Part shown: positions 8,311 through 15,870 of the stretch, piece after piece
How the letters are laid out: every line of letters starts with the position of its first letter
Position numbering within the stretch: the stretch's first letter is position 1
Assembly: GCA_934565775.1 (NCBI GenBank)
Contig: CAKTIN010000014.1
Location: forward strand, 1-30,436
Direction: 5' to 3'
Length of the DNA: 30,436 bases
From: an uncultured Oscillospiraceae bacterium
GTDB taxonomy: Bacteria > Bacillota > Clostridia > Oscillospirales > Oscillospiraceae
Notes under the pieces: generated by a model
Databases searched by the model: none
What the model saw: only the letters and a program-made list of their open reading frames with translations
What the model was told of the DNA's origin: nothing
Made by a program: the position numbers and the translations under genes

Positions 8311-9072
8311 ATGGGAACGCTTTACGACCGTGCGGATCTTTACGATCTTTTGGAAACTCCGGCCCGCAGCGCCATCGTCCGGGCCCACTGGGAAACGCTG
8401 CTGAAGGGCCGGGAGATCGGCTCCTTCCTGGACGTGAGTATTGGGACCGGAGGGCTCACGCTGCCTCTGTCTGAGCTGGGCGTCCGGGTCTCCGGCTCCG
8501 ATCTCAGCGAGGCCATGCTGTATCGCTGCCGGAAAAAGGCAGAAGCGCAAGGGCTCCGGATGGACCTGCGGCAGGCGGACTTCCGCAAGGTGGCAGAGGC
8601 CTTCCCGGGGGAACTGTTTGACTGCGTGGGCTCCACAGGCAATTCTCTGCCCTATGTAGAGAACCAGGAAATCCCCGGCGTCTTGGCCCAAATGGACCGG
8701 CTGGTGCGCCCCGGCGGGTGGCTGTATGTGGACCTGCGGAACTGGGATCGCATCGTGCAGGAGCATCAGCGGTTCTATTTCTACCACCCTGTCCTTCTGC
8801 CGGATTGCCAAATGCACCTGCTCCAGGTCTGGGACGACCATCCCGACGGGTCCATGGATTTTAACCTGATCTACACCTTCACCCAAGAGGACCGGCTTCT
8901 GCAAAAGGAGGTCTTTACGGAGCATTACCACCCCCTGCCCCGGGCGTTGCTGCTGGAAACTCTGAAAGCCATGGGCTACGGAAATCTCACCCTGACCTGT
9001 ATGCCCGCGCAGTTTGACCGACCCGTAGAAAGCGTAGATTGGTACTGCATTCTTGCGCAAAAGCCACAATAA
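8311..9072 (+). CDS. Class I SAM-dependent methyltransferase
   Basis: This is a 253-residue cytoplasmic protein with a Rossmann-type SAM domain. Motif I is FLDVSIGTGGLT (residues 39-50), followed by VRVSGSDLSEAML with the acidic residue that usually binds the ribose, then RQADF and FDCVGSTGNSLPYV in the motif IV region, and VRPGGWLYVDLRN (motif VI). The closest general family is the methyltransferase type 11/25 group acting on small molecules. The substrate is not recognisable. The start ATG at 8311 follows AAAGGAG at normal spacing. It has its own promoter and a strong hairpin just downstream, so it is probably monocistronic. It is divergent from the transporter gene; whether the two share a pathway is not shown by sequence. 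Confidence 0.85.
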   Translation: MGTLYDRADLYDLLETPARSAIVRAHWETLLKGREIGSFLDVSIGTGGLTLPLSELGVRVSGSDLSEAMLYRCRKKAEAQGLRMDLRQADFRKVAEAFPGELFDCVGSTGNSLPYVENQEIPGVLAQMDRLVRPGGWLYVDLRNWDRIVQEHQRFYFYHPVLLPDCQMHLLQVWDDHPDGSMDFNLIYTFTQEDRLLQKEVFTEHYHPLPRALLLETLKAMGYGNLTLTCMPAQFDRPVESVDWYCILAQKPQ

Positions 9073-9077
9073 CGAAC

Positions 9078-9153
9078 CCCCCGGGCTGCCGTCTGGCAGC
9101 CCGGGGGCGCATTTTAGGACGGAGGCCGCCCCTGCTATGCAGCGGGCGGCTTT
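9078..9153. terminator. Paired terminator hairpins between convergent genes
   Basis: The first hairpin is a 13-bp perfect stem (9078-9090 with 9095-9107, loop GTCT) five bases after the methyltransferase stop, followed by CGCATTTTA. The second is GCCGCCC/GGGCGGC (9125-9131 with 9144-9150), followed on the plus strand by TTTCTCTTATT. They lie between the plus-strand methyltransferase and the minus-strand FmdE gene, so they can stop transcription from both sides. Confidence 0.7.
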
Positions 9154-9159
9154 CTCTTA

Positions 9160-9687
9160 TTATACGTCAAACCGGTCGTAGCTGCCGCAGCAATCCAGGC
9201 AGAGCTTCTTCTCCCCCACCAGGCGGATCCAATTGGCGCCGGTGTGCTCGCCGCAGCAGTCGCAGATGTACGAATCGAAGAGCCGGGCCTTCTCCGGCAG
9301 GGCCAGAGTCGCCGGCTTCACCTCGAAGAGCTCCTCCGGCTCGTGGCTCTGGTAATAGGCGAAGGATTCCGCCCGGGTCAGGCCCTCCACCGGCCGCAGG
9401 ACCAGGCGCAGGGACTTTCCCGTGGTCCGGTTATAGAAGGAATACGCCTGCTTGCCCCGCATATGGAACAGCAGATTTCCCTTCCCCACGCTGCACCCCA
9501 GGATGGCCTGAATGGCGTCTACGCTGCAAGCGTCGTTCTCCGCAATGCAGACCAGGTCCTCATCCTCGGAAAAGGTCAGCCCTAAAAGGGCAATGGCGTA
9601 CCGGGCGGCCTGATAGCCGATGGTCAGCCCGCCGCAGGCATGGCCGTGAAAGGCCACCGCCTTTTCCCACATTGCTTGTTTATCCAT
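9160..9687 (-). CDS. FmdE-family protein with C-terminal zinc-ribbon-like motif
   Basis: This 175-residue protein resembles the E subunit of formylmethanofuran dehydrogenase (FmdE domain). Family motifs HGHACGG (14-20) and ENDACSVDAIQ (50-60) are intact, and their His/Cys/Asp residues are the expected metal ligands. GNLLFHMRGKQAYSFY follows. The C-terminus has two Cys clusters (CDCC at 142-145 and CLDCC at 163-167), which look like a zinc ribbon. The start ATG at 9687 has AAAGGAGGA upstream. It is the last gene of the metal-chelate ABC transporter operon, 14 bases after the ATPase gene. FmdE-type proteins without the rest of formylmethanofuran dehydrogenase are common in bacteria beside metal transporters, so a role in handling the imported metal or cofactor is likely. 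The function is not established. Confidence 0.8.
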   Translation of the reverse strand: MDKQAMWEKAVAFHGHACGGLTIGYQAARYAIALLGLTFSEDEDLVCIAENDACSVDAIQAILGCSVGKGNLLFHMRGKQAYSFYNRTTGKSLRLVLRPVEGLTRAESFAYYQSHEPEELFEVKPATLALPEKARLFDSYICDCCGEHTGANWIRLVGEKKLCLDCCGSYDRFDV

Positions 9688-9701
9688 ATTCCGTCCTCCT
9701 T

Positions 9702-10466
9702 TTAGTTTGTCTCGCCGTCCACCAGGACCATGCGCCGGCCCCGAACCGCAACAACCTCTGCGTTCACCCGGTAAACCTCCTTTAAGGCCTGCCGGTCCAG
9801 CGCCTCCGGTCCGCCGCAGCGGTAGACCTCCCCCTGGCGCAGGAGGAGAAACCGGTCGCAGAAGCGCAGGGCCAGATTCAGGTCATGGATGACCACAATG
9901 GCGGTAATACCCTGCTCCCGGCAAATAGTCTGCACGATTTGCAGGACCTGGTACTGGTTCTGAATGTCCAGGGCGCTGGTGGGCTCATCCAGAAGCAGGA
10001 CCTCCGGCTGCTGCGCCAAGGCCCGGGCCAGCATCACCTTCTGCCGCTCTCCCCCGGAGAGCTGGCTGAGAAACCGCCCCCGCAGAGGCGAGATATTCAG
10101 ATCGTCCATGGCCTCATGGACGATCTCATGGTCCCGCTCCGTAAAGCCCCAGTTCATATAGGGCCGCCGCCCCAGCATGACCGCGTCGTGCACCGTCATC
10201 TGGGTGCTGGGGACGCTCTGGGCCACAAAGGCCAGCCGCCTTGCCAACTCCCGGCCGGGCAGGCGGAGCAGGTTGGTCCCGTCCAGGGAGATTTCCCCGG
10301 ACCGGGGCGTCAGAATTCTATTGAAGCACTTGAGCATGGTGCTCTTGCCCGCGCCGTTGTTCCCCAGGATCGCCAGAAAGCGTCCTTTTTCCACCTGGAA
10401 GCTCACATTTTTCAGCACCTCCGGCCCATTATGATACCGGTAGCACAGCTTTTCCACGGTCAGCAT
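9702..10466 (-). CDS. FecE/BtuD-type ABC transporter ATP-binding protein
   Basis: This is a 254-residue cytoplasmic ATPase of the iron-siderophore/cobalamin/haem importer family. It has Walker A GNNGAGKS (about 35-42), Q-loop FVAQSV, signature LSGGERQK, Walker B VLLLDEPTSALD and H-loop VIHDLNLA. Normal family length is about 250-270. The start ATG at 10466 overlaps the end of the permease gene and is preceded by AAAGGAGGG. It energises uptake by the permease and binding protein encoded just upstream in the same operon. Confidence 0.92.
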   Translation of the reverse strand: MLTVEKLCYRYHNGPEVLKNVSFQVEKGRFLAILGNNGAGKSTMLKCFNRILTPRSGEISLDGTNLLRLPGRELARRLAFVAQSVPSTQMTVHDAVMLGRRPYMNWGFTERDHEIVHEAMDDLNISPLRGRFLSQLSGGERQKVMLARALAQQPEVLLLDEPTSALDIQNQYQVLQIVQTICREQGITAIVVIHDLNLALRFCDRFLLLRQGEVYRCGGPEALDRQALKEVYRVNAEVVAVRGRRMVLVDGETN

Positions 10467-11506
10467 TCCTTTCGCCCTCCTTTGAACAGGAGATACAGGA
10501 ACAGCGGCCCGCCCAGGAAGGAGGTAATGGCGCCAATGGGCAGGATTACGGGGCTGATCACCGTCCGGGCCAGAAGGTCCCCCAGCAGAAGCAGCAGCGC
10601 TCCCGCCATGGCCGAGCCGGGCAGGAGATAGACGTGGTTATTCCCCACGGCCAGGCGCACCAGATGGGGCGCAACCAGGCCGATGAAGTTGATTAGGCCG
10701 ATCTTCGCCACCAGCACGGAGGCCGTCAGGCAGCACAGGACCATGTTCGTCATGGTCAGCCGCTTGACATGGATCCCCAGGCTGATGGCGGTTTCCTCGC
10801 CGCTGAGCAGGGCGTTGAAATCCCACCGCTTCCACAGGAAGTAGGCGCTCACCGCCGCCACCAGCACAGCCATTTGCCGCACATCCGCCCAGTTGGTATT
10901 CCCCAGGCTGCCGAAGGTCCAGAACACCAGGGTGTTCAGCTGGACCTCATCGGCAAAATACTGCATCAGGGTGGTGCCCCCCGTAAACATGGAGCTAATG
11001 GCCACTCCCGCCAGGACGATCCCCTCCGGGGACACCTGCCGCACCCGGCTGAGCCCCAGGATCACCAACGCCACACCGGCGCTGCCCAGAAAGGCGCACA
11101 AGGGAATGGCCATGGTGCCCAGTCCCCCCACCTGCCCCATTTGCAGGACGATGATGGCAAAGGCCGCCCCAAAGCTGGCCCCCTGGGACACGCCCAGGGT
11201 GGACGCCGAGGCCAGGGGGTTGCGCAGGATGGCCTGAAGCACGCAGCCGGTGATGCCCAGCCCCGCTCCCGCCAGAAGGGCGGTACAGATCCGGGGCAGC
11301 CGGTTGCTCCGCACCACCAGGTTCACCTTTTTATCCGCCGCTCGGCCGAAGATCCCCTTCACCAGCTCCCCCAGCGGGGTCTCGTAGGACCCCGCCCAGA
11401 GGGACAGAAGCACACCGATCACCAGCAGCCCCAGCAGCCCGGCCAGAACCGCCAGGCTTCTGGCCCGCTTGACCTGGTACTCCGACCGCGTCGCCCTACT
11501 GTGCAA
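10460..11506 (-). CDS. FecCD-family ABC transporter permease
   Basis: This is an integral membrane permease of about 348 residues with around nine or ten hydrophobic helices. It has the family signature around GITGCVLQAILRNPLAS followed by STLGVSQGASFGA. The C-terminal region has the cytoplasmic coupling segment and HLVRLAVGNNH..LLPGSA typical of FecCD/BtuC proteins. The reading frame is open to a TTG at 11521. I prefer the TTG at 11506, because GGGGAG lies seven bases upstream and this gives a short overlap with the binding-protein gene; the start is not certain. It forms the channel for an iron complex, cobalamin or other metal chelate together with the adjacent ATPase. Confidence 0.88.
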   Translation of the reverse strand: MHSRATRSEYQVKRARSLAVLAGLLGLLVIGVLLSLWAGSYETPLGELVKGIFGRAADKKVNLVVRSNRLPRICTALLAGAGLGITGCVLQAILRNPLASASTLGVSQGASFGAAFAIIVLQMGQVGGLGTMAIPLCAFLGSAGVALVILGLSRVRQVSPEGIVLAGVAISSMFTGGTTLMQYFADEVQLNTLVFWTFGSLGNTNWADVRQMAVLVAAVSAYFLWKRWDFNALLSGEETAISLGIHVKRLTMTNMVLCCLTASVLVAKIGLINFIGLVAPHLVRLAVGNNHVYLLPGSAMAGALLLLLGDLLARTVISPVILPIGAITSFLGGPLFLYLLFKGGRKEC

Positions 11507-12641
11507 GGGAAATCTCCCCAAAGACGTATCCCGCCGCCTTCAGATCCGGGTAGGGATTGCTCCCCAGAAGCTCCGTGAAAATCTCCCCCACCTTTTCCTC
11601 CACGTTGACGTCCGCAAAGGCCTGGGGATACAGGACGCTTGCGGCGTAATAGGCGTCGGCCAGGGCCGTGTCCAGATTGGAAGCATAGGAGCGGAAGGAG
11701 ATCTGGGCGTACACCCGGCCCTCCTGCACCGCCGTCAGGCTGTTAAAATAGTCGGGCTTTTCGGCGTAGGCCTCCCGGATCAGGTCCATGCCGTTGTAAT
11801 CCAGGAAGATCACGTCCGGGTCCCAGGCCAAGACCTGCTCCAGATCCACGTCAAAGGCCCCGGTCTGGCCGGTGGAATCCGCCAGGTTCTTCGCCCCGAT
11901 CAGAGCGAAGGGGCCGTAGCCCGCCTCGGTGCCCTCAAAGCCGTGGTTTCCCTTGAAGGAGACCCCCGCCACATAGGCGCTGGGCTTGTCCGCCTCGCTG
12001 ATAGAGCCGGTGCGGTCCGCCAGCTCCTGGGTCAGTCCGGACAGATAAGCGGTCAGCTCCTCCGCCCGGTCCTCCACGCCGTACAGCTCTCCCAGAAGCC
12101 GGATGGTATCAAAGGCCTTCTGGTCCAGGGTCGTGTCGCTGCCGGGGACCACCACCACTGGGATCCCGGTCTTTTCCTGGAGCTCGTCCGGGTCCACCTG
12201 GGCATAGGCGGACAGCACGATCACCTGGGGGTCCACCGCAATGATCTGCTCCACATAGGGCTCGCCGTTCCCGCCGATCACCGGCAGGGCGCTGAAGCGG
12301 TCAAAATTCACATAGTTGTACAGTCTTGCCATGCCGGGCTTGGTCTCGTAGTCCTCCACGCCCACCACCCGGTCCTGGGCGCCCAGATATACGGTATACC
12401 GCAGGGCGCCGACCCCGCAGCAAACCACCCGCTCCACCTGCTCCGGGAGCTCCACCGTCCGGCCGTTGCCGTCTGTAAAGCGCCGGGCCGTCTGGGTCTC
12501 CTGAGCCGTGGGCTCAGCGGCCTGCGTAGGCTCCGCAGTGGCCTCGGTCTGCTTGGGATCCTCGGTCCCCTTCGCGCACCCGGCGCACACGGCGGCCAGG
12601 AGGGCCACAGCCAGAAGCAGGGAAAGTACACGTTTTTTCAT
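11496..12641 (-). CDS. Metal-chelate ABC transporter substrate-binding lipoprotein
   Basis: This is a 381-residue extracellular binding protein. The N-terminus is a lipoprotein signal peptide (KKR, then a hydrophobic core, ending VCAGC with the lipidated Cys at 22), followed by a Thr/Glu/Ala-rich linker (about 25-52). The mature part is a TroA/FecB-like fold: RFTDGNGRTVELPEQVERVV, then a GAQDRVVGVEDY segment and IIAVDPQVIVL, typical of class III binding proteins. The start is the ATG at 12641, with AAAGGATGAG upstream; an ATG nine bases earlier is possible, and a longer open frame to 12776 lacks a ribosome binding site. It delivers substrate to the FecCD permease. The ligand could be ferric siderophore, haem, cobalamin, or molybdate/tungstate; the FmdE neighbour makes the last two worth considering. 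Confidence 0.88.
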   Translation of the reverse strand: MKKRVLSLLLAVALLAAVCAGCAKGTEDPKQTEATAEPTQAAEPTAQETQTARRFTDGNGRTVELPEQVERVVCCGVGALRYTVYLGAQDRVVGVEDYETKPGMARLYNYVNFDRFSALPVIGGNGEPYVEQIIAVDPQVIVLSAYAQVDPDELQEKTGIPVVVVPGSDTTLDQKAFDTIRLLGELYGVEDRAEELTAYLSGLTQELADRTGSISEADKPSAYVAGVSFKGNHGFEGTEAGYGPFALIGAKNLADSTGQTGAFDVDLEQVLAWDPDVIFLDYNGMDLIREAYAEKPDYFNSLTAVQEGRVYAQISFRSYASNLDTALADAYYAASVLYPQAFADVNVEEKVGEIFTELLGSNPYPDLKAAGYVFGEISLAQ

Positions 12642-12677
12642 TTTTCTCATCCTTTCGGGTTTTGCTTGAACGGGTCC

Positions 12678-12706
12678 ATTATACCGGCCCCAGGTCCTCC
12701 CTTCAA
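12678..12706 (-). promoter_or_regulatory. Promoter of the metal-chelate uptake operon
   Basis: On the minus strand TTGAAG (12706-12701), a 17-base spacer and TATAAT (12683-12678) lie 37 bases before the ATG of the binding protein. I could not see a convincing Fur-type 19-bp palindrome over it. Confidence 0.65.
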
Positions 12707-12837
12707 GCCCCAGGGGGGGATGAAATTCCGGTCCGCCCTTCTCTTTTTTGGCGCAATCGCCCGGTTCCGACTGCATCCGCGCCCCCGGCAGCCTATACTG
12801 TCTTTACAGGAAATTTCCCTGCAAAGGAGGCAGTCAG

Positions 12838-13155
12838 TTGAATTTCATCAGCTTTTTACAGGACAAGCAGCTCACCGTGGCCCTGACCGGAGAGATCGAC
12901 CACCACTGTGCAAAGGAGTACATCCAGCGCATCGCCGCCAAAATCGAAGCCTATACCCCGGAGGTCTGCGTGCTGGATTTTAAGGAGGTCACCTTTATGG
13001 ACTCCTCCGGCATTGCCGTGGTCATCAACGCCTTCCGGCGCATGGCGCAGATCGAAGGGAAGCTGCGGCTGACCCATATTGGCCCACAGCCCATGAAGGT
13101 GTTCCGCACCTCCGGAGTGGACCGCATCGTCGCGCTGGAGGAGGGCGTAAAATGA
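12838..13155 (+). CDS. spoIIAA: Anti-sigma-F factor antagonist SpoIIAA
   Basis: This 105-residue STAS-domain protein matches the length of SpoIIAA. It has the conserved phosphorylation loop FMDSSGIAVV, with the target Ser at about residue 57. In the forespore, dephosphorylated SpoIIAA binds SpoIIAB and frees sigma F. I chose the TTG at 12838 because a perfect AAAGGAGG sits seven bases upstream and the protein then begins in the normal SpoIIAA place. The frame is open further upstream but without a ribosome binding site or family similarity. It is the first gene of the spoIIA operon and overlaps spoIIAB by ATGA. The operon is normally driven by sigma H; I could not identify a confident sigma H promoter in the 200 bases upstream. 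Confidence 0.93.
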   Translation: MNFISFLQDKQLTVALTGEIDHHCAKEYIQRIAAKIEAYTPEVCVLDFKEVTFMDSSGIAVVINAFRRMAQIEGKLRLTHIGPQPMKVFRTSGVDRIVALEEGVK

Positions 13156-13589
13156 AATTTGAAAACTACATGATCCTGGAATTTCCCAGCCGCTCCGCCA
13201 ACGAATCCTTCGCGCGGTCGGCCATCGCCTGCTTTGCGGCGCAGCTGGACCCCACCATGGAGGAGCTGGGAGATATTCGCACTGCGGTGTCCGAGGCTGT
13301 GACCAACTGCATTGTCCACGCCTACCCGGATACCATCGGTACCATTCTCATTCGGGCCCGGGTGCTCAAGGATAACGTGCTGGATGTGGTCATCAAGGAC
13401 AAGGGCATCGGCATTGCGGACATTGAGCAGGCCCGGAAGCCCATGTTCACCACCGGCGGCGCAGACCGCTCGGGCATGGGCTTTACCATTATGGAGAGCT
13501 TTATGACCTCCCTGGAGATCACCTCCGCCCCGGGTAAGGGTACCACGGTACATATGCGCAGACGCCTGCAGCGCCGGGGCAGCCTATGA
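13152..13589 (+). CDS. spoIIAB: Anti-sigma-F factor / serine kinase SpoIIAB
   Basis: This is a 145-residue GHKL-type kinase that holds sigma F inactive and phosphorylates SpoIIAA. The N-box is visible (VSEAVTNCIVHAYP, Glu at 48 and Asn at 52), as are the G1 box (IKDKGIGI, Asp at about 83) and the G2 region (SGMGFTIMESF), ending in GKGTTVHMRR. The length equals that of the Bacillus protein. Its ATG overlaps the TGA of spoIIAA and its own TGA overlaps the next ATG, so the three genes are translationally coupled. Confidence 0.95.
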   Translation: MKFENYMILEFPSRSANESFARSAIACFAAQLDPTMEELGDIRTAVSEAVTNCIVHAYPDTIGTILIRARVLKDNVLDVVIKDKGIGIADIEQARKPMFTTGGADRSGMGFTIMESFMTSLEITSAPGKGTTVHMRRRLQRRGSL

Positions 13590-14290
13590 GCGAACCCCTG
13601 GAGGCGCTCATTCGCCGGGCGCAGGCCGGGGACCGGGCGGCCGGGGAGGCCCTGGTCACAGAAAACGCCGGGCTGGTCTGGTCCATTGCCCGGCGGTTCT
13701 TTGGCCGGGGGATCGATCCGGACGATCTGTATCAGCTGGGGTGTCTGGGGTTTCTCAAGGCCGTGGAGGGGTATGACCCCGCCTTTGGCACCCAGTTTTC
13801 CACCTACGCCGTGCCGAAAATTGCCGGAGAGATCCGGCGGTTTCTCCGGGACGACGGGGCAATTAAGGTCAGCCGGGGGCTGAAGGAGCGGGCCGCTGCC
13901 ATTAAGCTGGCCCGGTCCCGGCTCACGGGCAGTCTGGGCCGGGAGCCCCAGCTCTCCGAGCTGGCCCGGGAGACCGGCCTGACCCCGGAGGAAATCGCCA
14001 TGGCGGAGACCGCCACGGCGGCCACGGAGTCCATCCAGCGGGAGTCGGGAGAGGACGGCTTCACCCTGGAGGACGTGCTCACGGATTCCGAAACGGAGGA
14101 CCATCTGATCGAACGCATCGCCCTACGGCAGGCCATCGGGACCCTACCGGAACGGGAGGCGATGGTCATCAGGCTTCGGTACTTCCACGGACTGACCCAG
14201 GAGCGCGTGGCCCGGGTTCTGGGGGTCTCCCAGGTGCAGATCTCCCGCATCGAACGAAAGGCGCTGACGCATCTGCGCGAAAGAATCTGA
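13586..14290 (+). CDS. sigF: Forespore RNA polymerase sigma-F factor
   Basis: This is a 234-residue sigma-70 family factor. Region 2 is DDLYQLGCLGFLKAVEGYDP then FSTYAVPKIAGEIRRFLRD. Region 3 begins with GAIKVSRGLKERAAAI. Region 4 is LPEREAMVIRLRYFHG then LTQERVARVLGVSQVQISRIER, the -35-binding helix-turn-helix. Position as third gene after spoIIAA and spoIIAB identifies it as sigma F rather than its paralogue sigma G. It drives early forespore gene expression, so the organism has at least the start of the sporulation cascade. Confidence 0.95.
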   Translation: MSEPLEALIRRAQAGDRAAGEALVTENAGLVWSIARRFFGRGIDPDDLYQLGCLGFLKAVEGYDPAFGTQFSTYAVPKIAGEIRRFLRDDGAIKVSRGLKERAAAIKLARSRLTGSLGREPQLSELARETGLTPEEIAMAETATAATESIQRESGEDGFTLEDVLTDSETEDHLIERIALRQAIGTLPEREAMVIRLRYFHGLTQERVARVLGVSQVQISRIERKALTHLRERI

Positions 14291-14359
14291 AATTTGCAGG
14301 GATTTTTCCTGGTATTTTGGCCCATTGTATGTTAGAATAGAAGAAAAGGAGGGACTGCA

Positions 14360-14728
14360 ATGGGCTTTTTCTTGAACGGCGGCTTCGAAGTTTTCTTTTT
14401 TATTGTATTTTTCCTGGTAATCGGGATGTTCCTGTACATCCTGGTCTCCAATCTGGCCCGGTGGCGGAAGAACAACGCCTCCCCCCGGCTGACGGTGGAC
14501 GCCCAGGTGGTCTCCAAGCGCGCGGATGTGTCCCATCACCATCACGGCGGCGGCACGGAGCCCATGCACACCAGCTCCTATACCAGCTATTACGTCACCT
14601 TCCAGGTGGAAAGCGGCGACCGCATGGAGCTGAGCATGAGCGGCCAGGATTATGGGATGCTTGCCCAGGGGGACCGGGGGAAGCTCTCCTTCCAGGGCAC
14701 CCGGTATCTGGGCTTCCAGCGGCAATAG
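14360..14728 (+). CDS. DUF2500-type membrane protein
   Basis: This is a 122-residue protein with one strongly hydrophobic N-terminal segment (residues about 8-32) and an extracytoplasmic or cytoplasmic beta-rich domain. The domain begins LTVDAQVVSKRADVSHHHH and ends GKLSFQGTRYLGFQ, which is the pattern of the DUF2500 family (uncharacterised, widespread in Gram-positive bacteria). A His cluster (SHHHHGGG, about 58-65) followed by SSYTSYYVTFQ is notable but seems to be a surface loop. The start ATG at 14360 has AAAGGAGGG upstream. It lies 70 bases after sigF in the same direction, with a TAGAAT-like -10 box (14332-14337) in the gap, so it is probably transcribed separately. The function is unknown. 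Confidence 0.8.
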   Translation: MGFFLNGGFEVFFFIVFFLVIGMFLYILVSNLARWRKNNASPRLTVDAQVVSKRADVSHHHHGGGTEPMHTSSYTSYYVTFQVESGDRMELSMSGQDYGMLAQGDRGKLSFQGTRYLGFQRQ

Positions 14729-14770
14729 CCCGCCGCGCGCTGCGAGGCGGCTTTTCAAAATTCGATAAAA

Positions 14771-14813
14771 ATCGGGAGGATCCACGCATTTTTGTGGATC
14801 CTCCCCTTTTTCT
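14771..14813. terminator. Strong bidirectional terminator
   Basis: A perfect 12-bp stem (14774-14785 with 14794-14805, loop of 8) is followed by CTTTTTCTT on the plus strand and GATTTTTATC on the minus strand. It serves both the DUF2500 gene and the convergent DUF4015-type gene. Confidence 0.88.
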
Positions 14814-14825
14814 TGTTCAAGCGCT

Positions 14826-15857
14826 TCAGCTGTCCAGGCCTCTTATCACACTGGCCGCCTCCAGGCGGGTGTCTCTGGAATCCGTCAAAAAGACCAGCTT
14901 TCCTTCCCCGAAGGCGCTTTCCGCCGTCTTGGCCAGGGTCCCCGCCTGCTCCGGGTCCACCCCGGACAGGAACAGGTGCCCGGCGCTGGAGGGCAGAGGG
15001 AAATCCAGGCTGTCCGCGCAGAAGGAAACCTTAAACGCGTCAGTGGTAAAGGTATCCACCAGACGCTTCGCGGCAGATTTGATGCTGTCCGACTTGGACA
15101 TGGTGGAATTGTACACGATCGACCCGGAGTCCGGGAAGTAGAAGTCCGTAAAGGCCACCTCATCAAAGCCCCGCTCCGTCAGCTCCCGGCAGATCTGCGC
15201 CAGGTTGGCCATGACCGTCTCGTTACCCGGGTCCAGCCAGTAGCAATGGGACTCATCGGTCCACAGCGCCCCGCTGGACAGGGCCAGGCCGCAGGCGGTG
15301 TGCTCCAGAGCAAAGGCATTGTCCCGGAAGGCCGGAAGCCGGGCCACCAGATACATCCCGCTGGTGCGCAGGTAGGAGATCAGCTCGTCCATGGCCGCCG
15401 GATCGATGGAGTCCGAGGTGGAGGCGCCGGTCAGGCTGGTAGAATAATAGAAGTTACCGTAGACGCTCTTCACATCCAGCAGCACCACGGTCCCGGCAGG
15501 CAGGGCCTCCACGCTCTTCCGCACGCCGGCGAAGTCCGACAGGAGCATATCGGTGGTAATGGAGTAGCCCACAAAGCGCGTGACCGCAGGCTCTCCGGAC
15601 TCTCCGCCGCTCTCCCCGTCCACATACTCAATGGCCACCGTGGGCTGCTCCGCCGCCTCCCAGGGGACGATCTCCCCGGAGAGGGTCTTGCTGGAGCGGC
15701 TGAAGTCAAAATATACCCCGTCCTTGGTATACACCAGATACCGCTGGAGCCAGATCAGCCAGCACAGCCAGATTGCCAGCAGGACCGCCAGGGTAATCAG
15801 CAGCCCGATTCCAAACTTTTTCAGCCGGGACTTTCCCCGGTAAGAGATCATAAGCAT
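14826..15857 (-). CDS. Membrane-anchored putative glycoside hydrolase (DUF4015-like)
   Basis: This 343-residue protein has a short basic N-terminus, one membrane helix (about residues 12-33: GIGLLITLAVLLAIWLCWLI) and an extracytoplasmic domain. The domain resembles the TIM-barrel putative glycosidases of the DUF4015 group. It includes YTKDGVYFDFS near the start, VVLLDVKSVYGNFYYST, a YLVARLPAFRDNAFA strand and CYWLDPGNETVMANLAQICREL, followed by GFDEVAFTDFYFPDSG. In this family a segment of the form F-D-E-(I/V)-x-(F/L)-D-Y/F precedes the predicted active site. The start ATG at 15857 has AAGGGAGA upstream. It lies 13 bases after prmA in the same operon, without an obvious functional link. The substrate is unknown; a cell-wall or exopolysaccharide target is a guess. 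Confidence 0.7.
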   Translation of the reverse strand: MLMISYRGKSRLKKFGIGLLITLAVLLAIWLCWLIWLQRYLVYTKDGVYFDFSRSSKTLSGEIVPWEAAEQPTVAIEYVDGESGGESGEPAVTRFVGYSITTDMLLSDFAGVRKSVEALPAGTVVLLDVKSVYGNFYYSTSLTGASTSDSIDPAAMDELISYLRTSGMYLVARLPAFRDNAFALEHTACGLALSSGALWTDESHCYWLDPGNETVMANLAQICRELTERGFDEVAFTDFYFPDSGSIVYNSTMSKSDSIKSAAKRLVDTFTTDAFKVSFCADSLDFPLPSSAGHLFLSGVDPEQAGTLAKTAESAFGEGKLVFLTDSRDTRLEAASVIRGLDS

Positions 15858-15870
15858 AGGTTCTCCCTTC

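Noticed and set aside
8053..9069. A 338-codon minus-strand frame over the methyltransferase gene
   Set aside because: The plus-strand gene has a promoter, ribosome binding site and SAM motifs; the minus-strand frame has none of these.
11469..12837. Plus-strand frame of about 500 codons opposite the binding-protein gene
   Set aside because: The opposite strand encodes a clear lipoprotein with signal peptide, promoter and ribosome binding site; the plus-strand product is low-complexity.
12707..12837. A sigma H promoter upstream of spoIIAA
   Set aside because: An AGGAAAT match lies too close to the start codon and lacks a correctly spaced -10 GAAT; a TATACT box at 12794-12799 has a poor -35.
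14520..14590. SHHHHGGG in the DUF2500 protein as a dedicated metal-binding site
   Set aside because: It is a short His cluster without other ligands and lies in what looks like a flexible loop; evidence is too thin.
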